Source: Bacillota bacterium | Lineage (GTDB): Bacteria; Eremiobacterota; SpSt-956; JAKJGF01 | Direction of reading: 5' to 3' | Assembly (NCBI GenBank): GCA_029555925.1 | Contig: JAKPQU010000033.1 | Coordinates: 1 to 13,508, forward strand | DNA: 13,508 nt | Part shown: in pieces, positions 6,715 to 13,370 of the stretch | Layout of the letters: every line of letters begins with the position of its first letter | How positions within the stretch are numbered: position 1 is the first letter of the stretch | The notes under the pieces: model-generated | Told to the model about the DNA's origin: nothing | The model's database searches: none | The model's input: the letters and a program-made list of their open reading frames with translations, nothing else | Program-made: the position numbers and the translations under genes

Positions 6715-6823
6715 GCGTGATGCGTTATAATCGTGACGCGTAACGCGTAACGCGTGACGGGTACGTTCCACTACTCACTTTTCACGTCTCACGTCTCACG
6801 GCTCACTTTTCACTGCTCACGAT
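6715..6823. repeat. Inverted pair of heptanucleotide arrays between fcl and wzm (array A)
   Basis: Left half: GCGTGAT and GCGTTAT, then in strict 7-base steps GTGACGC, GTAACGC, GTAACGC, GTGACGG (6733-6760). Right half, opposite orientation: TCACTTT, TCACGTC, TCACGTC, TCACGGC, TCACTTT, TCACTGC, TCACGAT (6775-6823). The GTGA and TCAC halves can fold into an imperfect stem. The fcl stop codon (6810-6812) lies inside the right array. This belongs to the dispersed family listed at 8915, 9187, 10943, 11328 and 12758. Confidence 0.8.
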
Positions 6824-7751
6824 TTCCCTCATACCATCCAATCGTCTCCCTGAGACCCTCTTTAAAATCTTTTTTTGCCAGAAAGCCGAATTCTTCTTTC
6901 GCCCTCTGTACATCCAGACTCCTCCTGGGCTGGCCGTCGGGCTTCGAACTGTCCCATACGATCCGTCCTTTATAACCTGTAAGCTCTACTATTAATTCTA
7001 CAAGATCTTTTATCTTTATTTCTTTCCCTACTCCAAGATTTACAGGGTCGCTTTTGTTATATTTCTCAGTAGCCAGTAATATTCCTTCCGCCGCATCTTC
7101 CACATAGAGAAATTCTCTGGATACCTCTCCTGTGCCCCATACAGTAACCTCTCTGTCTCCTCTTTTCTTTGCGTCAATCATTTTTCTTATGAGGGCAGGT
7201 ATTACATGGGAGTGCTCAAGATGAAAATTATCCCGCGGGCCGTAGAGATTGACAGGGAGAAGATATATGCCGTTAAATCCGTACTGTTCCCTGTAGGACT
7301 GGCACTGAACGAGAAGCATCTTCTTTGCCACACCGTAAGGTGCATTTGTTTCCTCTGGATATCCCTCCCAGAGGTTTTCCTCTTTAAACGGTACAGGCGT
7401 AAATTTCGGATAGGCGCAGATTGTACCCAGGGCAACAAATTTCTTTACTCCTTCAACCCTTGCCGCCTCTATAAGCTGAATCCCCATTATGGCATTATCA
7501 TAAAACAGTGTGCCGGGATATTTCTTGTTAAATCCTATACCCCCTACGGAAGCTGCCAGATGTATGACAATATCCATGTCTTTAACCGATTTTACGCAAT
7601 TATCCATAAGTCTCAAATCAGAATCTTTAATATCAGGTATTCTTATATTTTCTTCCTTTACACCTCTCTCGAGTAATTTCTCATGTATAAAAGACCCGAG
7701 AAACCCGTGTCCTCCCGTAAGAAGAATTTTTTTATCTTTCCAGAATTCCAT
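6810..7751 (-). CDS. fcl: GDP-L-fucose synthase
   Basis: This 313-residue short-chain dehydrogenase carries TGGHGFLGS (residues 12-20), the NAD(P)-binding glycine motif, and [10 protein letters not shown] (64-73), which is characteristic of GDP-fucose synthases. Y139 and K143 in NAPYGVAKK form the catalytic YxxxK pair. It converts GDP-4-keto-6-deoxy-mannose to GDP-L-fucose by 3,5-epimerisation and NADPH reduction, using the product of Gmd. The frame is open six codons further upstream inside gmd. The ATG at 7751 is preferred because it overlaps the gmd stop (TGATG) and has a GGAG just ahead. The stop lies inside heptamer array A, so the last residues (about NREQ) are encoded by repeat-derived sequence. 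Length is normal. Confidence 0.92.
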   Translation of the reverse strand: MEFWKDKKILLTGGHGFLGSFIHEKLLERGVKEENIRIPDIKDSDLRLMDNCVKSVKDMDIVIHLAASVGGIGFNKKYPGTLFYDNAIMGIQLIEAARVEGVKKFVALGTICAYPKFTPVPFKEENLWEGYPEETNAPYGVAKKMLLVQCQSYREQYGFNGIYLLPVNLYGPRDNFHLEHSHVIPALIRKMIDAKKRGDREVTVWGTGEVSREFLYVEDAAEGILLATEKYNKSDPVNLGVGKEIKIKDLVELIVELTGYKGRIVWDSSKPDGQPRRSLDVQRAKEEFGFLAKKDFKEGLRETIGWYEGNREQ

Positions 7752-8848
7752 CAGTCTCCACCCCACCATTTCACAGTAAATTTTTCCTTTATTATCCTGT
7801 CTCCGTCTCCCGGGGGTGTAAGCCCTCTTTTCCTCATGTCGGCATCCATCATTATCCTTACAAGCTCTTTAAATTTCACCTTCGGTTCCCATCCCATTTT
7901 CTTTTTAGCCTTGCTGTAATCACCTATGAGGATTTCCGTTTCCGTGGCACGGAAATAGGCAGGATCTATTTCCATAAGAATTTTTCCGCTTTTCTTATCC
8001 AGAATCTTTTCGTGTATCCCTTCGCCTTCCCATTTTATGTCATAACCTGCATAGGTGAAAGCTTCCTGTAAGAATTCTCTTATGGTATGAGTTTCTCCTG
8101 TAGCTATAACAAAGTCGTCAGGCTCGTTCTGGTTTAACATAAGCCACATGGCCTCAATATATTCAGGGCTGTAGCCCCAGTCTCTTTTTGCATTCAGATT
8201 GCCCAGATAAAGCCTGTCCTCTTTCCCTGCTTTCATTTTCGCTATGGCTCTTGTAATCTTCCTTGTAACAAACCTCTCGCCTCTTCGAGGGGATTCGTGA
8301 TTGAAGAGTATACCGTTACAGGCATACATATTATAGGCTTCTCTGTAATTCACCGTTATCCAGTATCCGTAGAGCTTTGCACATGCATAGGGACTGCGTG
8401 GATAAAATCTGTCTGTTTCTTTCTGCGGGATTTCAGGAGCCATACCGTACAGCTCACTTGTAGAAGCCTGATAAACTCTTGTTTCAATCCTTGCTTCTCT
8501 TATTGCATCAAGAAGCCTGAGAGTTCCCAGGGCATCGACATTCCCCGTATATTCGGGCAGTTCGAAAGATACCTTTACATGACTCTGAGCTGCAAGGTTA
8601 TATATCTCATCAGGGCCAAGTTTCTCGATTAACCTGCTCAGATTGCTCGAATCTGTCATGTCTCCGTAATGAAGTTTCATACGGACATCCTGTTCATGAA
8701 AATCTTTATATATATGATCTATTCTTCCAGTGTTAAATCCGGAAGCTCTTCTTATAATGCCATGGACTTCATATCCTTTTGATAAAAGAAGTTCTGCAAG
8801 GTAAGAGCCGTCCTGGCCTGTTATTCCTGTAATAAGGGCTTTTTTCAA
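7751..8848 (-). CDS. gmd: GDP-mannose 4,6-dehydratase
   Basis: The 365-residue protein opens [20 protein letters not shown], the Gmd NADP-binding signature (glycine motif at 8-14), followed by [17 protein letters not shown]. Catalytic residues are visible: T130 and E132 in STSELYG, and Y154 and K158 in [22 protein letters not shown] (183-197) is diagnostic of Gmd. It dehydrates GDP-D-mannose to GDP-4-keto-6-deoxy-D-mannose, the shared intermediate for GDP-fucose, GDP-rhamnose and related sugars. With fcl next to it the product is most likely GDP-L-fucose. The start is a TTG with CTGGAGG nine bases upstream. It is the first gene of a minus-strand unit gmd-fcl-wzm. GC content is clearly higher than in the glycosyltransferase genes at 0.2-4.2 kb. 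Confidence 0.95.
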   Translation of the reverse strand: MKKALITGITGQDGSYLAELLLSKGYEVHGIIRRASGFNTGRIDHIYKDFHEQDVRMKLHYGDMTDSSNLSRLIEKLGPDEIYNLAAQSHVKVSFELPEYTGNVDALGTLRLLDAIREARIETRVYQASTSELYGMAPEIPQKETDRFYPRSPYACAKLYGYWITVNYREAYNMYACNGILFNHESPRRGERFVTRKITRAIAKMKAGKEDRLYLGNLNAKRDWGYSPEYIEAMWLMLNQNEPDDFVIATGETHTIREFLQEAFTYAGYDIKWEGEGIHEKILDKKSGKILMEIDPAYFRATETEILIGDYSKAKKKMGWEPKVKFKELVRIMMDADMRKRGLTPPGDGDRIIKEKFTVKWWGGD

Positions 8849-8914
8849 TGTTAAATACCTCCAGTTTATGTGGTGTTATAGTGTATTTCATAACTTATTA
8901 GAATTTAAGTCGTC

Positions 8915-8986
8915 GTGACGTGTAACGCGTGACGCGTGACGGGTTTAATCCCTGCGCATCACGCATTACGCTTTACGTATTACGAG
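8915..8986. repeat. Inverted pair of heptanucleotide arrays upstream of gmd (array B)
   Basis: Left half: GTGACGT, GTAACGC, GTGACGC, GTGACGG (8915-8942). After a 16-base loop, right half: TCACGCA, TTACGCT, TTACGTA, TTACGAG (8959-8986). The two halves are imperfect inverted copies, four units each, and would form a hairpin. It lies about 65 bases upstream of the gmd start, in the divergent gap to the ligase gene. Confidence 0.8.
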
Positions 8987-9110
8987 GTCATTATTTATGG
9001 ATAGTTATGAAACTAACTATAAATTAAACTTCTAGATTCTTCATTCCATTATAAATTCCTTCATTATTTGTATACTATGATTTATTTTTGTTCTGCTCTG
9101 TCAGTCTGTC

Positions 9111-9139
9111 TTGTCCTTAATATGTTTAAATGGTATAAT
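9111..9139 (+). promoter_or_regulatory. Candidate promoter for the AMP ligase gene
   Basis: TTGTCC (9111-9116), a 17-base spacer and a perfect TATAAT (9134-9139) with a TGG extension just before it. Transcription would start near 9146, leaving about 160 untranslated bases. These contain the nested inverted repeat and array C, so the leader RNA could be highly structured. Confidence 0.5.
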
Positions 9140-9143
9140 TACT

Positions 9144-9248
9144 TTACTGACATGAGCATAAGCATTTAATAAACGTTTTTCTCGCGTCACGCGTTACGCG
9201 TTACGCGTCACGAGAGCATATATGTATTATTTATGCTTACCTCAGTAA
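9144..9248. repeat. Imperfect inverted repeat flanking heptamer array C
   Basis: The left arm carries TTACTGA (9144-9150) and TAAGCAT (9159-9165). The right arm carries their complements in mirrored order, ATGCTTA (9233-9239) and TCAGTAA (9242-9248). Array C sits in the loop. It could be a leader structure of the ligase mRNA or a small element with terminal inverted repeats. Confidence 0.4.
9187..9214. repeat. Heptanucleotide array C
   Basis: Four perfect 7-base steps: TCACGCG, TTACGCG, TTACGCG, TCACGAG. This is the TYAC orientation only. A GTGA-type partner lies beyond the ligase gene at 10943. Confidence 0.8.
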
Positions 9249-9306
9249 TGTAAAGTGGAAGATATATTCACTTCTTCCAGATAAATTATAGAAATGATTT
9301 TAAAAA

Positions 9307-10938
9307 ATGAATCACATAACTGAAAACAACCAGTATAATATCGGCTATATATGTTCAACCCTTCAGTGTGAAAAAGGCCTTTCAGAAAAAAGTGCTTTCA
9401 ATTTCATCACAAAAGATTTTCAGAAAAAAGTTTTTACTTTTGAAGATCTTCATATTTACTCCAATAAAACGGCGAATATCTTAAATCTACGCGGCATAAA
9501 AAAGGGAGATGTCATTTTTACATATCTTCCGAAAGTGCCTGAACAGTTCTTTATATTTACGGGCATATTAAAATATAAAGCCATTGCAGGCACTCTTTTT
9601 TCAAATTTCGGTGAAGAGGCCCTTTTCGACAGACTTTCCGATTCGAAAGCCTCTGTGGTATTTACAAAAAAGAATCTCTACAGGAAAATAAAGAAAATAG
9701 AAGATAAATTACCTCATCTGAAATACATTATCCTTATAGATGAAGAATCTGATATTTCTTCAAAAATACTGAGTTATCCCCGTCTTATGGAAAAAGTTTC
9801 TTCTTCTTTCGAAGTAAGCGAAACCTCTCCGAAAACTCCTTCAGTGCTTCATTATACGTCCGGTTCTACCGGCAAACCTAAAGGAGTTCTCCATGTCCAC
9901 GGTGCAGTGGAAATGATAAATAAAACATCTCGAGAAATCCTTCAACTGAATGAACATGAAACTTACTGGTGCACTGCAGATCAGGGATGGGTAACAGGAA
10001 CATCTTACGGTATAACAGGCCCCTGGAGTCTTGGAGTCACCCAGATACATTTCGAAGGTGCCTTTGACAGAGAATCCTATTTCAGGATTCTGTCCGAAGA
10101 AAAGGTTTCTGTCTGGTACACCGCCCCCACCCTTCTTCGAATGCTTATGGCAGGAGAAGATGATTTTTACCGTTCCTTTGATCTTTCTTCACTGAAATAT
10201 ATCTTTTCCGTAGGAGAACCGCTTAACCCTGAGATTCTGACATGGGGAAGAAGGGTTTTGGATAAAGATATTTATGATACATGGTTTCAGACAGAAACAG
10301 GAGCCATTATGATAGCAAACCGCCCGGGACTTCCGATTAAACCCGGATCTATGGGTAAGCCCGTAGATACCATAACGGCAAAGGTAATAAACAGAGAAGA
10401 CTTTTCTGAAGAACAGGTAAATGCTCCCGGATATCTCTGTCTGAAACCCGGCTGGCCTTCTATGTTTACCACTTACCTTAATAACCCTGACGTATATGGA
10501 AATAAGTTCAAAAATTCCTGCTATTTTACAGGGGATGAAGCCAGAATGGATGAAGAGGGATATTTCTGGTTCCTTGGAAGAAGTGATGATGTAATAAACA
10601 CAGCAGGACATCTCATTTCCCCTTTTGAAATAGAAAGTGCCCTCCTGGAACTGCCTGAAGTGGCGGAATCTGCTGCAGTGGCTGTGCCGGATGATATATT
10701 GTTCGAAGCCATTGTGGTTTTTGTTAAAACTAAAGCAGAGGTTTCAGAGCCGGAGGATTTAAAGTTAAAAATCCGTCTTTATCTTTCTAATAGACTGTCA
10801 ACAGTGGCAACACCGAAAGAGGTAGTTTTTACCGGTAATATACCGAAGAATAAGAGCGGGAAGATCATGAGAAGGGTTTTAAAGGCAAAGTATATGGGAG
10901 TGGATGCAGGAGATGTTTCTACGATGGAGGAATTTTAA
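9307..10938 (+). CDS. AMP-forming acyl-CoA synthetase/ligase, acetyl-CoA-synthetase-like
   Basis: The 543-residue protein has all adenylate-forming core motifs in order. YTSGSTGKPKG (183-193) is the phosphate loop and TWFQTETG (325-332) is A5. YFTGDEA (406-412) is A7, and GRSDDVINTAGH (424-435) is the A8 hinge. The catalytic lysine K519 lies in PKNKSGKIMR. TADQGWVTG (223-231) and TAPTLLRMLM resemble acetyl/propionyl-CoA synthetases. It activates a carboxylic acid with ATP to an acyl-AMP and passes it to a thiol, either CoA or possibly the phosphopantetheine of the ACP encoded next. It is shorter than full-size acetyl-CoA synthetase and nearer the AcsA type. The ATG at 9307 has only a weak ribosome binding site. 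The gene is bracketed by heptamer arrays C and D-left in opposite orientation. Exact substrate unknown. Confidence 0.85.
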   Translation: MNHITENNQYNIGYICSTLQCEKGLSEKSAFNFITKDFQKKVFTFEDLHIYSNKTANILNLRGIKKGDVIFTYLPKVPEQFFIFTGILKYKAIAGTLFSNFGEEALFDRLSDSKASVVFTKKNLYRKIKKIEDKLPHLKYIILIDEESDISSKILSYPRLMEKVSSSFEVSETSPKTPSVLHYTSGSTGKPKGVLHVHGAVEMINKTSREILQLNEHETYWCTADQGWVTGTSYGITGPWSLGVTQIHFEGAFDRESYFRILSEEKVSVWYTAPTLLRMLMAGEDDFYRSFDLSSLKYIFSVGEPLNPEILTWGRRVLDKDIYDTWFQTETGAIMIANRPGLPIKPGSMGKPVDTITAKVINREDFSEEQVNAPGYLCLKPGWPSMFTTYLNNPDVYGNKFKNSCYFTGDEARMDEEGYFWFLGRSDDVINTAGHLISPFEIESALLELPEVAESAAVAVPDDILFEAIVVFVKTKAEVSEPEDLKLKIRLYLSNRLSTVATPKEVVFTGNIPKNKSGKIMRRVLKAKYMGVDAGDVSTMEEF

Positions 10939-10942
10939 AGGT

Positions 10943-11049
10943 GTGACACGTGACATGTGACAGGTTGGCATAAGGGACTGTAAGAAAATAACTCTGGCAA
11001 ATTATGGTTTTTGTCCTCCCATCACGCGTTACGCGTTACACGTCACGAT
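10943..11049. repeat. Inverted pair of heptanucleotide arrays between ligase and ACP (array D)
   Basis: Left half, four bases after the ligase stop: GTGACAC, GTGACAT, GTGACAG (10943-10963). Right half: TCACGCG, TTACGCG, TTACACG, TCACGAT (11022-11049). About 58 bases of ordinary AT-rich sequence separate them. The halves face each other as in arrays A and B, and could pair in RNA or single-stranded DNA. Confidence 0.78.
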
Positions 11050-11102
11050 TGTAAAATCGAAGAATTGAGTAAACATGCTATGAAATATCTGGAGGAAAAC
11101 AA

Positions 11103-11339
11103 ATGAATATTTTTGAAGAACTTAACAAAATATTCCGGACAGTCTTTGATGACGAAGACATAACGGTGCAGGATGAATCTACGGCAGCAGATGTGGACGG
11201 ATGGGATTCCCTGTCACATGTGAACCTTATTATTGCCATAGAACAGAAGTTTAAGATTAAATTCAGTACAAAAGAACTGCTGACTTTTAAAAATGTGGGA
11301 GACCTGAGGAGGGCCATTGAGAGCAAGGTGAATGCGTGA
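11103..11339 (+). CDS. Acyl carrier protein
   Basis: This small acidic 78-residue protein carries DGWDSLSHVNLI (residues 32-43). S36 in the DSL motif is the site for 4'-phosphopantetheine attachment. IAIEQKFKIKF and NVGDLRRAI complete the four-helix pattern. It carries an acyl or aminoacyl group as a thioester. It is more likely a dedicated carrier than the fatty-acid AcpP, because it stands alone beside an AMP-forming ligase in a polysaccharide region and has the DGWDSLSH form common in secondary or cell-surface pathways. The partner relation is inferred from proximity. TGGAGG lies ahead of the ATG. The stop TGA lies inside a heptamer array, so the last residues are repeat-derived. A ketosynthase or acyltransferase partner is not seen in the window. 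Confidence 0.88.
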   Translation: MNIFEELNKIFRTVFDDEDITVQDESTAADVDGWDSLSHVNLIIAIEQKFKIKFSTKELLTFKNVGDLRRAIESKVNA

Positions 11340-11350
11340 TGCGTGAACGG
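11328..11350. repeat. Heptanucleotide array E, overlapping the ACP stop codon
   Basis: GTGAATGC followed by GTGATGC (11336-11342) and GTGAACG (11343-11349). GTGA orientation only. The ACP stop (TGA, 11337-11339) is part of the second unit. Confidence 0.6.
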
Positions 11351-11411
11351 AGAAATCCTGCGATTATGTGGCACGATATGACAATCACTACCGGGAATTA
11401 ATAGACGGTAT

Positions 11412-11735
11412 TTATTTAACAGTCTGAGCCTTTCCTATATATTCCCTGAGATCTCTTTCCAGGTTTTTAATCCTTATATCCTGTTCTTCAACTTTTTCCT
11501 GAAGATATGAAACCGTATTTTTTAAGACTTCTTTTTCCATGTCCTTCTCCTGAGATGAAGTGCCGGTAAGAGGATATTTTTTTCTCTTTTCTCTGTCAGA
11601 GGATATTCTGTATATGACTTTATCTTCTCTTGCAGTAAATTTTTTATTCAGCTCTATAATTTTATCTGTAGTCCCTTTGTTAGATGGTCTATGTCCTTCA
11701 TGCAGATCATAGTGGTATTTCCGGAAAATAGACAA
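11412..11735 (-). CDS. Hypothetical protein with C-terminal coiled coil, possibly a gene remnant
   Basis: The open frame gives 107 residues. It has a basic N-terminal half (DKVIYRISSDREKRKKYPL) and a heptad-rich C-terminal half from about residue 63 (EKDMEKEVLKNTVSYLQEKV and on to LERDLREYIG) that should form a coiled coil. I do not recognise the family. Codon choice and composition look protein-like, and no stop interrupts it. The only start is a TTG without a ribosome binding site, and the -35 box of the rpn promoter lies across it. Together with the short length, this suggests the 3' end of a longer gene whose 5' part was lost when the rpn segment arrived. Coiled-coil tails occur on some polysaccharide enzymes, but that link is speculative. 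Confidence 0.45.
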   Translation of the reverse strand: MSIFRKYHYDLHEGHRPSNKGTTDKIIELNKKFTAREDKVIYRISSDREKRKKYPLTGTSSQEKDMEKEVLKNTVSYLQEKVEEQDIRIKNLERDLREYIGKAQTVK

Positions 11736-11757
11736 AATAAGTAAAAAGATTTATAAT
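11729..11757 (+). promoter_or_regulatory. Promoter of the Rpn nuclease gene
   Basis: TAGACA (11729-11734, five of six consensus bases), a 17-base spacer and a perfect TATAAT (11752-11757) lie just ahead of an AAGGA ribosome binding site and the ATG at 11780. Confidence 0.65.
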
Positions 11758-11779
11758 AAAATGTGAAAGGAACTGATTA

Positions 11780-12754
11780 ATGGCCGTTAAAAGATATAAT
11801 AAATTAGAAGACAGCGCATGGAAAGATATCCTGGAGGAACTGTTTCCTCAGTTTATGGAGTTTTTCTTTTATGATTTATATAAAGAGATAGATTTTTCTA
11901 AAGAGCCAGTCTTTCTGGATAAAGAGCTTGAAAAGATAGTAAAAGCCGGTGAAACAGGTAAAAGATTTGCCGATAAACTGGTTAAAATCTATTTTAAAGA
12001 TGGTACTGAACGTTGGTGTCTCTGTCATGTAGAAGTGCAGGGAAAAAGGGAAAAGAAATTTTCCGAACGTATCTACACGTATAATTACAGAATTTTTGAC
12101 AGATATCATAAAGAGGTTATAAGCCTGGTTATTCTCACTGATGAAGATAAAAGATTTCGTCCCGGCCCTTATAAATTTAAAGCGGGGCCTTTCAGTCTTG
12201 TATTTGATTATCCTGTAGTGAAATTAATAGATTATAAAGACAGGCTCGATGAGTTGAAAAACAGCGAAAACCCTTTTGCTATAGTAGTGGAAACATATAT
12301 AAGACTTCTTGAAGTGAAGAAAGATAATGATAAAAAATTATCACTGAAAATAGTGTTATCAAAATCTGTTTTTAACAGGAAAGATTCTCTGAAATTATTA
12401 AGATTTATCGACTGGTTGATAAATCTGCCGGAAGAATATGAGAAAATTTATTATGAAGAAATGAGCAAGTTTGAGGAGGTGAGCGGAATGCCATATGTAA
12501 CAACTTTTGAACGTTATGGATACAGTAAAGGTTTGAAAGAGGGAATGGAAAAGGGAATGGAAAAGGGAATGGAAAAGGGAATGGAAAAGGGAATGGAAAA
12601 AGGTATGGAAAAAGGTATGGAAAAAGGGAAACAGGAAGGGAAGCTGGAAGGGAAACTGGAAGGGAAGATTGATTCTGCCAGGAAGATGCTTCTTGCCGGC
12701 ATAGAGAGGAAAGAGGTTGCCAGGATACTTGAGATAGGAGAGAATGAGTTTTAG
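11780..12754 (+). CDS. Rpn-family PD-(D/E)XK nuclease with GMEK repeat tail
   Basis: The 324-residue protein has the PD-(D/E)XK pattern of the Rpn/putative-transposase nuclease group. D65 lies in ADKLVKIYF, then E85-x-Q87 in LCHVEVQGK, followed by FSERIYTYNYRIFDRY and VISLVILTDE. The fold cuts DNA. Rpn proteins have been linked to recombination and to phage defence, but which applies here is not known. Residues 255-282 are seven copies of G-M-E-K, followed by GKQEGKLEGKLEGK, a charged helical tail typical of these proteins. The final part, RKMLLAGIERKEVARILEI, is a small helical element also common in the group. The ATG is supported by AAGGA and a strong promoter. The gene looks intact and is followed at once by heptamer array F and the MazF-type module. 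Confidence 0.85.
   Translation: MAVKRYNKLEDSAWKDILEELFPQFMEFFFYDLYKEIDFSKEPVFLDKELEKIVKAGETGKRFADKLVKIYFKDGTERWCLCHVEVQGKREKKFSERIYTYNYRIFDRYHKEVISLVILTDEDKRFRPGPYKFKAGPFSLVFDYPVVKLIDYKDRLDELKNSENPFAIVVETYIRLLEVKKDNDKKLSLKIVLSKSVFNRKDSLKLLRFIDWLINLPEEYEKIYYEEMSKFEEVSGMPYVTTFERYGYSKGLKEGMEKGMEKGMEKGMEKGMEKGMEKGMEKGKQEGKLEGKLEGKIDSARKMLLAGIERKEVARILEIGENEF
12542..12625 (+). repeat. 12-bp coding tandem repeat in the Rpn gene
   Basis: Seven 12-base units encode GMEK. Units 1-4 are identical (GGAATGGAAAAG), unit 5 differs by one base, and units 6 and 7 share GGTATGGAAAAA. Being 12 bases long, copy-number changes keep the frame and only lengthen or shorten the charged helix. Confidence 0.9.
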
Positions 12755-12757
12755 GGG

Positions 12758-12785
12758 GCGTAATGCGTGATTTGTGATGCGTGAT
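12758..12785. repeat. Heptanucleotide array F
   Basis: GCGTAAT, GCGTGAT, TTGTGAT, GCGTGAT in strict 7-base steps, three bases after the Rpn stop and directly before the antitoxin ribosome binding site. GTGA orientation only. Confidence 0.7.
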
Positions 12786-12799
12786 GGGAGGAAGATATT

Positions 12800-12994
12800 A
12801 TGAACAAGAGAAATATTTTAATAAAGGAAATTGAATATATACCGGAACGGTATCTGGATTATATCTTAACGTTTGTGGAATTTATAAAAATAAATAAAAT
12901 AAAGGAAACGTTTGATATATCTCTTATGAGCGAATCTTCTTTAAAAAAGGACTGGCTAAAACCTGAGGAGGACATAGCATGGCAAAATTTGTAA
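12800..12994 (+). CDS. Small antitoxin-like protein upstream of a MazF/PemK-type toxin
   Basis: The 64-residue protein reads MNKRNILIKEIEYIPERYLD at its start, a helix-rich stretch with YILTFVEFIKINKIKE, and a C-terminal SSLKKDWLKPEEDIAWQNL. The last part resembles the toxin-binding tails of small antitoxins, where Leu, Asp and Trp dominate. I cannot assign a named family from sequence alone, and the DUF2281-like group is one candidate. GGGAGGA precedes the ATG. The stop overlaps the start of the MazF-like toxin by 16 bases, the usual arrangement in such operons. There is no clear promoter in the 45-base gap after rpn, so it may be read through from rpn or from a site inside array F. Confidence 0.65.
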   Translation: MNKRNILIKEIEYIPERYLDYILTFVEFIKINKIKETFDISLMSESSLKKDWLKPEEDIAWQNL

Positions 12995-13309
12995 AAGGTG
13001 ATGTTGTTGTTATACCATTTCCTTTCTCTGATTTAAGCCAGTCTAAAAGAAGACCTGCTCTGGTTATTGCAGAACTGGAAGGAGATGATTTAATTCTCTG
13101 CCAGATCACAAGTCAGACAATTCTGGATAACTATGATAGCACTTGATGATAACGATTTTTTTAAAGGTGCACTAAAAAATCCCAGTAATATAAGGCCAAA
13201 TCGATTGTTTACTGCTGACAGTAATATTATTTTATATAAAGTGGGTACTCTTAAGTCTGATAAATTAGAGGAAATTATAGAAAAAGTAATAGAAATTATT
13301 AAAACGTAG
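12979..13309 (+). pseudogene. MazF/PemK-family toxin, frameshifted
   Basis: From the ATG at 12979 (ribosome binding site GAGGAGG) the first frame gives MAKFVKGDVVVIPFPFSDLS, then KRRPALVIAE and LCQITSQTILDNY, and ends at two TGA codons from 13144 (55 residues). This is the N-terminal half of a MazF/PemK endoribonuclease, including the RPALVI strand. The second half continues in the +1 frame: IALDDNDFFKGALKNPSN, then IRPNRLFTADSNIILYKVGT and a helical end EEIIEKVIEIIKT, with stop TAG at 13307-13309. The break lies at about 13131-13138. One extra base or two missing bases would restore NYxIALDD. Both halves are well preserved, so the loss is recent or a sequencing error. If real, the antitoxin no longer has a working toxin partner. 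Confidence 0.8.
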
Positions 13310-13350
13310 ATTTGATTTGAATTATAGCTTATAATGTGAAATAAGCAGTG

Positions 13351-13367
13351 AATACTACAGGAGTATT
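13351..13367. repeat. Perfect hairpin near the right end of the IS200/IS605 element
   Basis: AATACT (13351-13356) and AGTATT (13362-13367) form a 6-bp stem with a 5-base loop. IS200/IS605 elements carry subterminal hairpins recognised by the TnpA transposase, and this is a candidate for the right-end one. The element boundary itself is not determined. Confidence 0.45.
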
Positions 13368-13370
13368 AGT

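Larger units (their letters stand above)
8987..9306. other. Non-coding part of the gap between gmd and the AMP ligase
   Basis: No convincing gene lies here. The stretch holds a perfect 6-bp inverted repeat, ATAGTT/AACTAT at 9001-9006 and 9015-9020. It also holds a promoter-like pair at 9111-9139, a nested imperfect inverted repeat at 9144-9248 and heptamer array C. The rest is AT-rich and featureless to my eye. Confidence 0.6.

Noticed and set aside
6715..6823. CRISPR array
   Set aside because: The units are 7 bases long without spacers and occur in both orientations. They are simple heptamer repeats.
7752..7769. Start of fcl six codons upstream, inside gmd
   Set aside because: The ATG at 7751 overlaps the gmd stop as TGATG, has a GGAG ahead, and places the Rossmann motif at the usual distance.
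7202..7779. Several plus- and minus-strand ORFs inside fcl and gmd
   Set aside because: They overlap two genes with full-length family motifs and show no motifs or ribosome binding sites of their own.
9001..9020. ATAGTT/AACTAT inverted repeat as a regulator operator
   Set aside because: It is too short for an AT-rich region and is not placed on a promoter, so it is mentioned only in the gap description.
10189..10712. Minus-strand ORFs inside the AMP ligase gene
   Set aside because: They overlap catalytic motifs A5 to A8 of a clear enzyme and have no family signature.
12514..12702. Minus-strand ORF rich in Ser-Ile-Pro-Phe repeats
   Set aside because: It is the mirror image of the GMEK repeat in the Rpn gene, which has clear family motifs and its own promoter.
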